This document shows, one piece after another, positions 6,212 through 13,136 of a stretch of DNA of 13,136 nucleotides. Under the pieces are notes generated by a model. The model had not been told where the DNA came from. It saw only the letters and a program-made list of their open reading frames with translations, and searched no databases. Position numbers and translations under genes: made by a program. How positions within the stretch are numbered: position 1 is the stretch's first letter; each line of letters begins with the position of its first letter. This DNA is from Candidatus Acidiferrales bacterium (GTDB lineage: Bacteria; Acidobacteriota; Terriglobia; Acidoferrales; UBA7541), in contig JASHYE010000345.1 of assembly GCA_030043155.1 (NCBI GenBank), forward strand, positions 1 to 13,136. Reading direction: 5' to 3'.

Positions 6212-6637
6212 TCACTCATCTTTATGATCGACGTAAGAAATTTGCAGAGGCTCTTTGCATTTTTGCAGGCGGGCCATGAGCGCGGTGAAGGCGAGGACGC
6301 TGTTGCCTATCCAGTCCGGTTTATCGCTCCTCCGGATTTCGCCAACGAGACAGCACCCGAGCGTGTCGACTGGTTTGTTGCCGGGGTGGATTTCGATGTA
6401 GTCGAAGCCCGGAACGTCGAGGATATGCGGCGTGAGGAAGTCGTAGCCCATGATGGCGCTGAAGTGCGGCGAACGTTCGAGCAGGAGCGCATAAGTGCCG
6501 GCCGGAATCGCGTAAGGCTTGCCTTGCGAGCGGTCCATGCGTGGCTCGAGCGTGTAGCACTGAAAAATGCCGTCGATGTCAAGCAGGCCAGGCGTCGAAA
6601 GTGCAGTTCCCTGCTGGCGCGTTATGGTCAGAAGCAT
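6212..6637 (-). CDS. DUF5675 family protein, phage-associated, 141 aa
   Basis: Matches the DUF5675 pattern of small phage and prophage proteins: an early QCYTLEP strand (26-32), AIPAGTYALLLERSPHF (43-59), DVPGFDYIEIHPGN (74-87) and DTLGCCLVGEI (91-101), with a near-typical length. His84 and Cys95, in IHPGN and GCCLVG, are arranged rather like the His and Cys of YkuD-type L,D-transpeptidases. Cell-wall activity is a reasonable guess but is not established. No signal peptide is present, so export would need a holin-like route. The ribosome binding site before the ATG is weak. It lies between two secreted or anchored proteins in the late-phage-like block, with 266 bases upstream and 159 bases downstream that contain only small repeats. 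Confidence 0.85.
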   Translation of the reverse strand: MLLTITRQQGTALSTPGLLDIDGIFQCYTLEPRMDRSQGKPYAIPAGTYALLLERSPHFSAIMGYDFLTPHILDVPGFDYIEIHPGNKPVDTLGCCLVGEIRRSDKPDWIGNSVLAFTALMARLQKCKEPLQISYVDHKDE

Positions 6638-6805
6638 AAGAACAGTGGCGAGTGACGAGCAATAACCCAGTCGACAGTTAACAGTTGAGGGTTGAAAGCA
6701 AATGTGAAAGTCAGAAGCGAGAGTCAGAAAGGCGATCGGAAAGGAGGCTTTTGCAAAACCGAACGCAAGACGCCACTGCTCGCCGTGGCGGACAGACAGG
6801 CAGAC

Positions 6806-6831
6806 AGAAGTGCGCCGTTAGGCGCACTTCT
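6806..6831. repeat. Perfect 11-bp hairpin downstream of the 286-aa gene
   Basis: AGAAGTGCGCC, loop GTTA, then GGCGCACTTCT. It lies 73 bases after the stop of the 6904-7764 gene in the minus direction. No T-tract follows on either strand, so rho-independent termination is doubtful; transcript 3'-end protection is possible. It shares the GTGCGC/GCGCAC core with the hairpin at 7823-7843. Confidence 0.6.
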
Positions 6832-6903
6832 TGAACGGATGGTCAGGCTGTCGGCCAAATCCACCACGGACTGACAACATTTCAGGCACGACACCACCAG
6901 GTG

Positions 6904-7764
6904 CTAGTTAGTCGGCGTCGCGAGCACAAATCCAAACGCGTGGACGTGAATAGCTCCTGCGGTTGCATTCGAGGTGACACAGGTATTGACGATGCTCTTC
7001 GCCGATGCGGATTGGTTCATGATCCCTGTCGTCACGGAGGCGATGCCGGATGTATTTTGCACATCTGAGGCGGAAACCGTGCCCGCCGTAAGCGTCGTGT
7101 TCGCCGCAGTAAATCGCGCTGCCGTCGTTCCGTCGCCCAGTTCCCATCCGCCTGAGCATCCTGTAATTGTCGCTCCGACGCGCGCCACCACTCCTTCGAT
7201 GACGGCGTTTGCGGGAATGCAGTTCGAGCACAATGTGGTCGTTGCGCCGGAAGTCGAAAGGGTTACTTCGCCAGAATCGGCTTCCCATTGGATCTTCCCG
7301 CCACCGTGACTTCCGGCGTCAAAGAGAGCCTCGTTCACACCGCCTGAACTGGACATAATCAGGTCGCCCGATCCGTGCGAGTTGGCAAAGGTCGCGGTAA
7401 TAGTGCAGCTCGATGGGCTGACGCTTGAGCCCTGGCCGCAACCGCTGACGCCGGTGATGGTCACTACTTCCCCGTCGCCGCTGCCCGCGCCTACGGCGAT
7501 GGAATTGCCCACCGCGAATGGCGAAAATTGATATCCGTCCGCCAGCGTGACCACTGGACTGGCAACGGTGATGCTGGTTGTCCCCGGAGCATAAGGACCG
7601 CCTGTGACTACATCTGACCAGTTGCTGTACGCCGATGCGACATAAATTCCGGCGACGCGATGCAGCACAGATGCTCCCTGTTGTGCATAGCCGGCTGCTG
7701 GGGAGAGCAGCAACGTCAGCGTTGCGGCACAACTCACCAATAAATTCTTGATTCTGACTTTCAT
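6904..7764 (-). CDS. Secreted phage-fibre-like protein, 286 aa
   Basis: Begins with a clear Sec signal peptide: MKVRIKNLL, a hydrophobic stretch to about residue 22, and a likely cut after GYA at residue 27. The mature chain is Ser/Thr/Gly/Ala-rich and beta-prone. GTTSITVASPVVTLADGY (61-78) and DGEVVTITGVSGCG (97-110) resemble strand repeats of phage tail-fibre and receptor-binding proteins. No enzyme motif is seen. The ATG has a strong AAGGAGAG site upstream. A true virion protein would not normally be routed through Sec, so it may be a host-captured surface protein built from fibre-type modules. Related hairpins flank the gene on both sides (6806-6831 and 7823-7843). The family is not recognised. 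Confidence 0.78.
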   Translation of the reverse strand: MKVRIKNLLVSCAATLTLLLSPAAGYAQQGASVLHRVAGIYVASAYSNWSDVVTGGPYAPGTTSITVASPVVTLADGYQFSPFAVGNSIAVGAGSGDGEVVTITGVSGCGQGSSVSPSSCTITATFANSHGSGDLIMSSSGGVNEALFDAGSHGGGKIQWEADSGEVTLSTSGATTTLCSNCIPANAVIEGVVARVGATITGCSGGWELGDGTTAARFTAANTTLTAGTVSASDVQNTSGIASVTTGIMNQSASAKSIVNTCVTSNATAGAIHVHAFGFVLATPTN

Positions 7765-7822
7765 GTTTCTCTCCTTATGAAATTACTGATGAGATTTTGC
7801 TGACAATCTTCGACGTGTTTTT

Positions 7823-7843
7823 GTGCGCACGGTTCGTGCGCAC
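7823..7843. repeat. Perfect 9-bp hairpin upstream of the 286-aa gene
   Basis: GTGCGCACG, loop GTT, then CGTGCGCAC. It starts ten bases after the stop codon of the 102-aa gene and ends 58 bases before the next ATG. A run of A, not T, follows in the transcribed direction, which argues against an intrinsic terminator. It could be an operator, an mRNA processing or stability element, or a cassette boundary. Confidence 0.6.
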
Positions 7844-7852
7844 GTGGTGAAG

Positions 7853-8161
7853 TCAGCGCGGCGGGTCGGTGGAGGAAGGATGCGCCGCAATTGCTGCAAC
7901 GCCCAGCTTCTCCGAAATGCGCGCTACAGCAACATCGAGTCTGTTGATCTGCGTTTGCATCGCACCGATTTCCTGAGCCTGCTGAGTGAGCTGCACTTTG
8001 ATGGCTTCCGCGTCTGTGGTATAGGGGCTGTACTGCGCAATGAGTGCGGGAACATCGTCGCGCGTGACGATGTTGCGCCCAATCGAAAAAGCCATCAGCA
8101 GCATTCCCGCGAGACAGCCGAGCACGCCGAAAAAAAGATGGCGCCAGATCCGTTCTTTCAT
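7853..8161 (-). CDS. Membrane-anchored coiled-coil protein, 102 aa, possible inner-membrane spanin or phage accessory protein
   Basis: One N-terminal membrane segment (about 8-27, LFFGVLGCLAGMLLMAF) is followed by a short linker and a heptad-rich stretch (about 49-87, including IKVQLTQQAQEIGAMQTQIN), then a Pro/Ser tail. That single-pass plus periplasmic coiled-coil layout is shared with inner-membrane spanins, but also with many unrelated small phage proteins. The ATG at 8161 is chosen because CGGAG lies at proper spacing and the membrane segment follows directly. A longer frame reaches 8227 but adds basic residues with no site. It sits between a holin-like gene and a secreted fibre-like gene, which fits a late lysis or tail module. 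No family name can be given. Confidence 0.72.
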   Translation of the reverse strand: MKERIWRHLFFGVLGCLAGMLLMAFSIGRNIVTRDDVPALIAQYSPYTTDAEAIKVQLTQQAQEIGAMQTQINRLDVAVARISEKLGVAAIAAHPSSTDPPR

Positions 8162-8201
8162 GGAAGCTCCGAAGGAAAATGTAATGTTGCCTCGGGCGCG
8201 G

Positions 8202-8220
8202 CCCTTCGAATTCCTCAGGG
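8202..8220. repeat. Second REP-like unit between small genes
   Basis: CCCTTCGAATTCCTCAGGG has CCCT/AGGG ends and the same TTCG...CTCAGG layout as the unit at 6144-6170. It lies in the 124-base gap between the holin-like and coiled-coil genes. The likeness is architectural and could be chance. Confidence 0.3.
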
Positions 8221-8285
8221 TAAACAAGCGGCGCCCCTACGGGATCGAATCGATACAGCGGAAGAATCACGATCTCTAAGCGTGG

Positions 8286-8525
8286 CTATTTTGTAGGCGG
8301 AGGAACGCTATCAGAGCCAGCGTCGCTGGCGGATTTATATTGCGCGAGGATGCGGGAGACGGCTCCGACCGCGCTGTGAAGAAAATTAAAGGCCCAGGCG
8401 TACAACTGGCTGCCGTTCTGGCGTGGCGAAGGCATCGCAGTGACGGCGGCGTTGGCGAGCGCCATGATGAATGCGCCGGTGAATACTGGGTGCCCATGAT
8501 AAAGTTCGGCGATGGTATGAAGCAC
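8286..8525 (-). CDS. Holin-like small membrane protein, 79 aa
   Basis: The GTG start at 8525 is preceded by a perfect AGGAGG four bases upstream; a longer frame to 8588 has no such site. One confident membrane segment covers about residues 13-30 (PVFTGAFIMALANAAVTA), followed by MPSPRQNGSQLYAWAFNFLH and a second amphipathic stretch (SAVGAVSRILAQY), then a Ser/Pro tail. Small phage proteins with 'A.P.P...s..Y.w.f' after a hydrophobic segment are common in late modules and often sit where holins do. Holin function is inferred from size, topology and position only. The next genes encode an anchored coiled-coil protein and, further on, DUF5675, supporting a lysis-like arrangement. Confidence 0.65.
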   Translation of the reverse strand: MLHTIAELYHGHPVFTGAFIMALANAAVTAMPSPRQNGSQLYAWAFNFLHSAVGAVSRILAQYKSASDAGSDSVPPPTK

Positions 8526-8660
8526 GAGGCCTCCTAAAGGCCGGCGACGGGTGACTTGAATACAGCAATGAGCAGCTAAACATACCACCCAGCTCTACGG
8601 TCAACAGACTGCAGGAAAAGTAGCGTCCTAACCCAAGCCCACGGATGTTCGATCTGCGGT

Positions 8661-11600
8661 TCACTTGAAGGTTGAGCCCTTAGTCGGGGAAAGATCATCG
8701 ATGTGAAATCGGCGCCGATTAGGTCGCAGTGCAAAGATGATTGACTTCGTGGGCGCGGTCGGCATAGATGAGTTTCTCAGCCAAAGCTGATTCGCCGCGA
8801 TCACTCCCGTTGGGCCTGTTAGGTCATTGTACCCGTACGGTGATGTCCAATTCTGGAAGCAGCCTCCACTAATGCAGTCTGATGAACTCGCCGATGAAGG
8901 CTCGCCGCCACAAAGAGTCCCCACACCGTTGTTGCACGCGATGCCCGTCGTGGCTACGTCTTCCACGCCATCAATGAGATTGTCCGCGACGTCCTTCACC
9001 ATCCCATAGCCGTGCTTCTGGATGTCCGACTGGCACGAAAAGCAGTCCACGCCGGCGAAGTTAAATGTGCCGTTCTGGTTGCCGTGAGTGAGCGCGCCGT
9101 TGATGTGGTTGTACCAGTCGGTTGCTTTCTGCGCCATCGTCGATGCGCAAACAAAAACACCAACCGAGTCGCAGCCGCCTGTCCAGCTTTGCGTTGTGTC
9201 GTAATAGGTCTCGACGAGAATCGCGCCAGGGAACCACGCTTGCATCTCCTTCCATTTCCAGAAGGTGTTTATGTCTAGCGTCGTGTCCATGGTCGCGCCA
9301 TTCACGTAGGCAGCAGGCATCCCCATCTGGTAGGCCGTCTGTGGCACGAGTGGGCTGACCGTAAATTGATAAGCGTTTGGGAACAGCACGAGTTGGTCGG
9401 GGAAAAAATCGCTCCACGCCGTCAGCACCGTGTGGTAGTAGAACCAGACGCGATCGGCAACCCATGCGTGAGCAATGATTCCCCACAGTGCGTTCGCGTT
9501 CGGCGCTGGAACTTGGCCGCTCGAGCACGCCACGCATGTCCCGTCGCTCACCCACAGACAAGTGTTATCGGTAACCGTCGAGCCTGCCGTTGCAGAGAAC
9601 GTCGGAGTCGATCCGCTGCTGCTCGTGCACCCGCCGGAAGTCTCCTGATGCTGCCAACTTCCAGTGATTGGGTCCTGAATTACAGCGCCGAAGGCGTAAT
9701 TTGTAGAGGCTGTCCATGTAGGCACGGTGACAAGCGCTGCGCTGTTCGTTCCCACTACCGCAGAACCGCCCGCCCCGTTACCGTCTTCGTCTTCGAGTCC
9801 GCGTCCACCGCTTGAAGGGCATCCACCAACTGTCTGGCAAGCCCAACCGTTTGTCGTGTAGCTGACCGTAATCTTCGTGCCCGAGGCGAGCGCATGATAA
9901 AAAGAGAGCTGGCAGCTTCCCGTCACGTAATTGCAGAAGGATCCCGCGCCGCTGATCAGTGCAGAATCATAATTTGTCCATGTAATTTCTGTGCTGCCAC
10001 TGCCGTCCGACGTGGTGATGCCAACCCCAGTACTGAAGCTCGGAACGGCCGAAGCTGACTCACCGCCTCCCGTTTCCACTTGGATGTAGTCGTTGGGATC
10101 AACGATCGCCCAGCCTGCCGTGGTGATAGGGTATAGCGTTGATTCCTGCCAGCCTCCGTCAGAGGCTTCGTTCCGATCCATCTGGCGCAACTCTCCGAAG
10201 GACACAGGCTCGCCCGTGATGTTGCAGCTGCTGCTAACCTCCGGGCAATCTCCGGCGACCATCATTTCCGGCAAACCAGTCCCAGGAGGAGGCGTAATGT
10301 TGATGTGAATGGAATGCGGTGTGACCGTGGTATTGAGCGTGAAACTGAAGACCGTGGTTGAACCGTCGCCTACGCAAGAATTGGTGCAGCCGGAGGGTAT
10401 GCTATCGGGCTCGACCGCCTCGTCCGTTCCAAAAGTGTGATAGCCAGGGCTGAGACCGAACGCCGTGTTCATGTTGCTCAGGCTGCCGTTGAACCAGTTG
10501 CGAACGAAGTCGGTGAATGAGCAACCGTTGTAGGAAGGCCCCATACGTCCACCATAGGAGGTCTGTCCCGCCGTTGTGCTTCCTGGGATCGCGGTTGTCG
10601 GATAATAGCAGCCTGCTGGCGCGCTGGCGCTCAATAGCTTCAGGTAATCCGTGTCCGTGGGGAAAATGAACGGCGCACGGTTGTCGACACCGTCTTTTTC
10701 CTCGAAGGAAATATGCAACGGAGCGATTGCCGCGACGTACCCCTGCGCCACGCCTACTGGGCTGATCTGGCCGGGAGCCGGGTTCCAGAATTGGTCGCTC
10801 ACCCCGTCAGTCATGTAGTCGGTGTCATCTGCGCCGGCCATATCGCACATCGTCGACTCGTAGCAGAGCGTGCGGCCATTGAAATAATTGACCACGGACG
10901 CGCCAAATGAAGTGGCTCCCAGCGCGTTGAACACGTAATCACTGAAGTTCGGATCGGCATAGTCGACGTTATCGTGTACGCTCCCATGACTGAGGGGTTG
11001 GTCGAGCACATAGGTCAAATCGTGCGGCGGCTGCGGAGCCATCGCAAAGCGATTATCCTCGCTGTCATAGGTGAAGCCAGAATAGAGCGTCAGGCCGCCG
11101 AGAGAAGGCAGAGCATTGAAGAAATTCGATCCGCTGCAAGAGCCACTGACATTCTCCTGCATGAGAACATCGCTGTCCTCACCGATGGAGTTGAATCCGG
11201 CGTACTCAAGGTCTAGCGTCTCGTAGTGAGCCGCCGAACATAGGGCTGTCGTCGAGCTACCTCCGTACTTCGCCTCAACGTTTGCTTTGAAGGAATCGGT
11301 ACAGCCCTCCGCGCCGCACGCCTGCGATACGTTCTCCAACCACATCCAATTCCCTTCCGGGTCAACAAACTGCGAGCCGGTACCGAACGGCGTAGCTACG
11401 TTTTGCACCGACCAGTGGCCTGGCCGAATGAAGCCCGCGGTCGGCACGGTCACGAGAACAGAGTTTGCCGCCGTCAGCGTCATCACCCCTGTTGCTGGAT
11501 TGAAGCTTGTCAGGTGGGCTGCACCTTGCATCGAACTGGTGCTGCTGAACGCCCAATCCATCCCTGTTCCCGTGCTGTCCACCAGGAAAGGCTCGTTCGT

Positions 11601-11984
11601 GGCAATGTTGAAGGTCAGCGCAGGGCTGGAAATGTTCACTTGCCAGTTGGTCATCGCTCCGGTGTTTGCCGGATAGCCTGCCATCGAAGAGGGCTGGTAA
11701 AAGACAGACCCTGAAGAGTAATTCGATAGCGTGCAAAGGAGAATCGTCCCTGCGCTGCCAGAGCCGTTGCTTTGCGTGCAGGTGACAGCGACGCGATGTG
11801 GATGCAGCATTGGTGCAGCCACATCCGTACGTCCGCCGTATTGGTCGAGCGCGGGACCAGCGGGAGGGTCAGGAATTGGGTTCGGTGTAGGAACTGTTGC
11901 GGGAATGTTTCCGGCGCGTGCGCAGGCGAGAAGCGCGAGAAAAAGCATCAAAACGAGTGCAATCGTGCAGCGACGAAGTGGCAA
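8661..11984 (-). CDS. Large secreted protein: glycoside-hydrolase-like barrel with inserted phage-fibre and carbohydrate-binding modules, 1107 aa
   Basis: Starts at TTG five bases after GGAGG, leading into a signal peptide (MPLRRCTIALVLMLFLALLA, cut near residue 24). Residues 206-275 (VDPEGNWMWLENVS, LEYAGFNSIGEDSD) recall the opening of agarase-like clan-A glycoside hydrolases, 'DPEGnpf..GvN' then 'L..wGFNtiGnwsD'. FVRNWFNGSLSNMNTAFG (493-510) matches their 'WL...yG.i..LN.aWG' element. Then comes foreign-looking material: VGDGSTTVFSFTLNTTVTP (538-556) and CQLSFYHALASGTKITVSY (691-709), two halves of a phage tail domain, and a carbohydrate-binding-like segment from WTASTNYAFGAVIQDP to DNTCLWVSDG (757-815). 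Barrel-like sequence resumes at WFYYHTVLTAWSDFFPDQL (847-865) and AILVETYYDTT (921-931). Catalytic acids are not identified; Glu428/429 and Glu925 are candidates. Polysaccharide binding or degradation is inferred. Confidence 0.72.
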   Translation of the reverse strand: MPLRRCTIALVLMLFLALLACARAGNIPATVPTPNPIPDPPAGPALDQYGGRTDVAAPMLHPHRVAVTCTQSNGSGSAGTILLCTLSNYSSGSVFYQPSSMAGYPANTGAMTNWQVNISSPALTFNIATNEPFLVDSTGTGMDWAFSSTSSMQGAAHLTSFNPATGVMTLTAANSVLVTVPTAGFIRPGHWSVQNVATPFGTGSQFVDPEGNWMWLENVSQACGAEGCTDSFKANVEAKYGGSSTTALCSAAHYETLDLEYAGFNSIGEDSDVLMQENVSGSCSGSNFFNALPSLGGLTLYSGFTYDSEDNRFAMAPQPPHDLTYVLDQPLSHGSVHDNVDYADPNFSDYVFNALGATSFGASVVNYFNGRTLCYESTMCDMAGADDTDYMTDGVSDQFWNPAPGQISPVGVAQGYVAAIAPLHISFEEKDGVDNRAPFIFPTDTDYLKLLSASAPAGCYYPTTAIPGSTTAGQTSYGGRMGPSYNGCSFTDFVRNWFNGSLSNMNTAFGLSPGYHTFGTDEAVEPDSIPSGCTNSCVGDGSTTVFSFTLNTTVTPHSIHINITPPPGTGLPEMMVAGDCPEVSSSCNITGEPVSFGELRQMDRNEASDGGWQESTLYPITTAGWAIVDPNDYIQVETGGGESASAVPSFSTGVGITTSDGSGSTEITWTNYDSALISGAGSFCNYVTGSCQLSFYHALASGTKITVSYTTNGWACQTVGGCPSSGGRGLEDEDGNGAGGSAVVGTNSAALVTVPTWTASTNYAFGAVIQDPITGSWQHQETSGGCTSSSGSTPTFSATAGSTVTDNTCLWVSDGTCVACSSGQVPAPNANALWGIIAHAWVADRVWFYYHTVLTAWSDFFPDQLVLFPNAYQFTVSPLVPQTAYQMGMPAAYVNGATMDTTLDINTFWKWKEMQAWFPGAILVETYYDTTQSWTGGCDSVGVFVCASTMAQKATDWYNHINGALTHGNQNGTFNFAGVDCFSCQSDIQKHGYGMVKDVADNLIDGVEDVATTGIACNNGVGTLCGGEPSSASSSDCISGGCFQNWTSPYGYNDLTGPTGVIAANQLWLRNSSMPTAPTKSIIFALRPNRRRFHIDDLSPTKGSTFK

Positions 11985-11989
11985 ATGAG

Positions 11990-12010
11990 CCTCCGAGAGC
12001 CAGAGCTCGG
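11990..12010 (-). promoter_or_regulatory. Ribosome binding site of the 1107-aa gene overlapping a small hairpin
   Basis: GGAGG (11994-11990, minus strand) lies five bases before the TTG start and fixes it. The first two G of that site also close a 5-bp stem, CCGAG (12010-12006) with CTCGG (11997-11993). Folding could partly mask the site. The stem is short, so the effect may be slight. Confidence 0.4.
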
Positions 12011-12145
12011 AAATTAGAAGTGAGAGGTTACAGAAAGAACGAAAAGAGCCGTGGGCGGCAAATTAACTGTGCGCGAGTCGAGCTCGCTAGCAACAAGAAT
12101 GAGAACTAAACAGATGAACCAACATTGGCGAACGAGTTATCGATT

Positions 12146-13136
12146 CTATTTTGCGGCGACGGTCCAGTTTGTGCCATCACAATAAGCAAGAACATGGTTC
12201 GAGCCTCCTCCTGTGACGGTTGCGCCCCACGTAGTTGTGGTCGAATCGCTGACGGGTGCAGTGAGACCTTCGTTAGCGCTGGTGCAGGCGGGCAGAGACG
12301 CGAACGTTGTGACGCGCGGGATTTTTACGGCGAAATCAGAGGTGTAGTTTGCATTATCCGGCGAATAGATCGTCCCGAAGCTGTTTTGCGGCGGCGTAAA
12401 ACTCGAAGCTCCATTGATCGTTCCGCTTGCTGGCGTGAAGGTCGGCAAGCCACTCGCATTCACCTCCACATGGAAGAAGAAGTTGTTCCCGAGGCTCGAT
12501 GCCGCCGGCAGCGTCACAGCCACCGCCGAGCTCCCGCTGTAAGTCACCATGTTTCCGCGGTCACTCGAAGCAATGGTGTCCGTCGTTCCGGTTACGCTGC
12601 GTTCCTGCATTCCGGGCACGCAATCTGCCCAAGTGCCGCCCGATCCGCACATGATGTCGCCGCTATTCGTTGGATTGACCAGCTGGTTCAGCGCGAAGGA
12701 ATTCGTGGCTGTACTCATCGCGCCGGTGATGCTCAGGCTGTGTGTCGTTGAATTGTAGAAGAAATTGGTTGAATCGCCGCCAAAGGCGCCCGAATTGTTG
12801 AATTGCACTGCCGTGTTCGAGCCGCCCGGCGTCCCTCCGCTGCCGCCGGAGCCGCATGGGCTGGAGAGTACAGTGATTAGTCCCGGCGATCCGCCTGCTT
12901 CGAGGCACCCGTCGAGGGTCCATGAGCCTGTGAAATACGGAACAGTGCCCGCGACCGCCGGAAGCGAAAGTCCTGCCGTCCCACTGGTCACATTAATCGT
13001 CATGGGTCCGGCCGCCCACGCGTTCGATCCGCTGACGTAAAACTGCTGCGTGCTGCACGGGCCGTTTGTTGTGCCCACTGTTCCGCCACCGAAAACATTC
13101 GACGGCCACGCGAACATCCACGGCCCACCGCCGCCC
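12146..13136 (-). CDS. Phage tail-fibre-like protein, C-terminal 329 aa, 5' end outside window
   Basis: The frame is open to the right edge, upstream of an internal Met at 13117 that is probably not the start, because the preceding codons encode glycine-rich fibre-like sequence. Numbering from that Met, a Gly/Ser linker leads to GGSNTAVQFNNSGAFGGD (98-115) and FFYNSTTHSLSITGAM (119-134), a module common in tail fibres. Next is VTYSGSSAVAVTLPAASS (191-208) with SGTINGASSF (231-240), the strand repeat of fibre shafts. The end, TTFASLPACTSANEGLTAPV (270-289) to YCDGTNWTV (312-320), resembles a small C-terminal cap domain found on many fibre proteins. Function is inferred as surface or receptor binding. 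Whether it has a signal peptide like its downstream neighbours cannot be seen. It is followed by a 161-base gap and the 1107-aa gene. Confidence 0.82.
   Translation of the reverse strand, partial: GGGGPWMFAWPSNVFGGGTVGTTNGPCSTQQFYVSGSNAWAAGPMTINVTSGTAGLSLPAVAGTVPYFTGSWTLDGCLEAGGSPGLITVLSSPCGSGGSGGTPGGSNTAVQFNNSGAFGGDSTNFFYNSTTHSLSITGAMSTATNSFALNQLVNPTNSGDIMCGSGGTWADCVPGMQERSVTGTTDTIASSDRGNMVTYSGSSAVAVTLPAASSLGNNFFFHVEVNASGLPTFTPASGTINGASSFTPPQNSFGTIYSPDNANYTSDFAVKIPRVTTFASLPACTSANEGLTAPVSDSTTTTWGATVTGGGSNHVLAYCDGTNWTVAAK

Noticed and set aside
6692..6874. Plus-strand 60-codon frame in the 266-base gap upstream of DUF5675
   Set aside because: It is rich in Lys and Arg, crosses short GACAG-type repeats and a hairpin, and encodes no recognisable pattern. 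The gap otherwise shows only GTTGAAAGC/TGAAAGTC motifs shared with 6081-6101, a 6-bp stem at 6771-6790 and the hairpin at 6806-6831.
12073..12087. GCGAG/CTCGC hairpin in the gap between the fibre-like and 1107-aa genes
   Set aside because: It is a 5-bp stem without a T-tract or promoter context, so there is no support for function.
12125..12751. Plus-strand open frame of 208 codons opposite the fibre-like gene
   Set aside because: Its protein is Arg/Cys/Ser-rich and without recognisable pattern, while the opposite strand shows several fibre-type modules over the same bases.
1..13136. CRISPR arrays, tRNA or rRNA genes, insertion sequences and transposases
   Set aside because: No regularly spaced repeats, cloverleaf-like sequence, rRNA signature or transposase motif was seen on either strand by eye.

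Overview
This is a moderately high-GC bacterial window. Almost everything after base 557 reads on the minus strand, so gene order below follows transcription from the right edge leftward. The style suggests an Acidobacteriota (Terriglobia-like) chromosome carrying a phage-derived accessory region. I base that on AGGAGA-type ribosome binding sites, an intergenic repeat containing CTTCGCTGCGCTCAGG, an AlkK-like acyl-CoA ligase, and secreted proteins with phage-fibre-type domains. The taxonomy is an inference from style, not a match.

Layout. Bases 13136-12146 hold a phage-fibre-like protein cut by the window edge. Bases 11984-8661 encode an 1107-residue secreted protein. Its ends resemble a glycoside-hydrolase TIM barrel and its middle resembles phage tail and carbohydrate-binding modules. 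Next come a 79-residue holin-like membrane protein (8525-8286), a 102-residue anchored coiled-coil protein (8161-7853), a secreted 286-residue fibre-like protein (7764-6904) lying between two related hairpins, a DUF5675 protein (6637-6212), a 199-residue lipoprotein (6052-5453) and a GT-A glycosyltransferase (5418-4327). This looks like the late end of a prophage or a domesticated derivative. No integrase, terminase, capsid or portal gene is visible, so an intact prophage cannot be claimed.

Bases 4188-2640 carry an AT-richer four-gene islet. It has a strong sigma70-like promoter, a 9-bp inverted repeat in that promoter and a likely leaderless GTG start. It encodes a small basic protein, a 94-residue protein, a 183-residue protein and a DUF7689-type Cys/His protein. 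The genes are tightly spaced or overlapping, so they probably act together. Their function is unknown, and this is the best candidate here for an undescribed system.

Bases 2556-1726 encode a papain-like Cys/His protein of a type I associate with phages, and 1574-558 a membrane-anchored protein of unknown function. On the plus strand, bases 1-462 are the 3' end of a host acyl-CoA ligase, converging on the island. No tRNA, rRNA, CRISPR array or insertion sequence was seen, and no gene-free stretch exceeds 300 bases.
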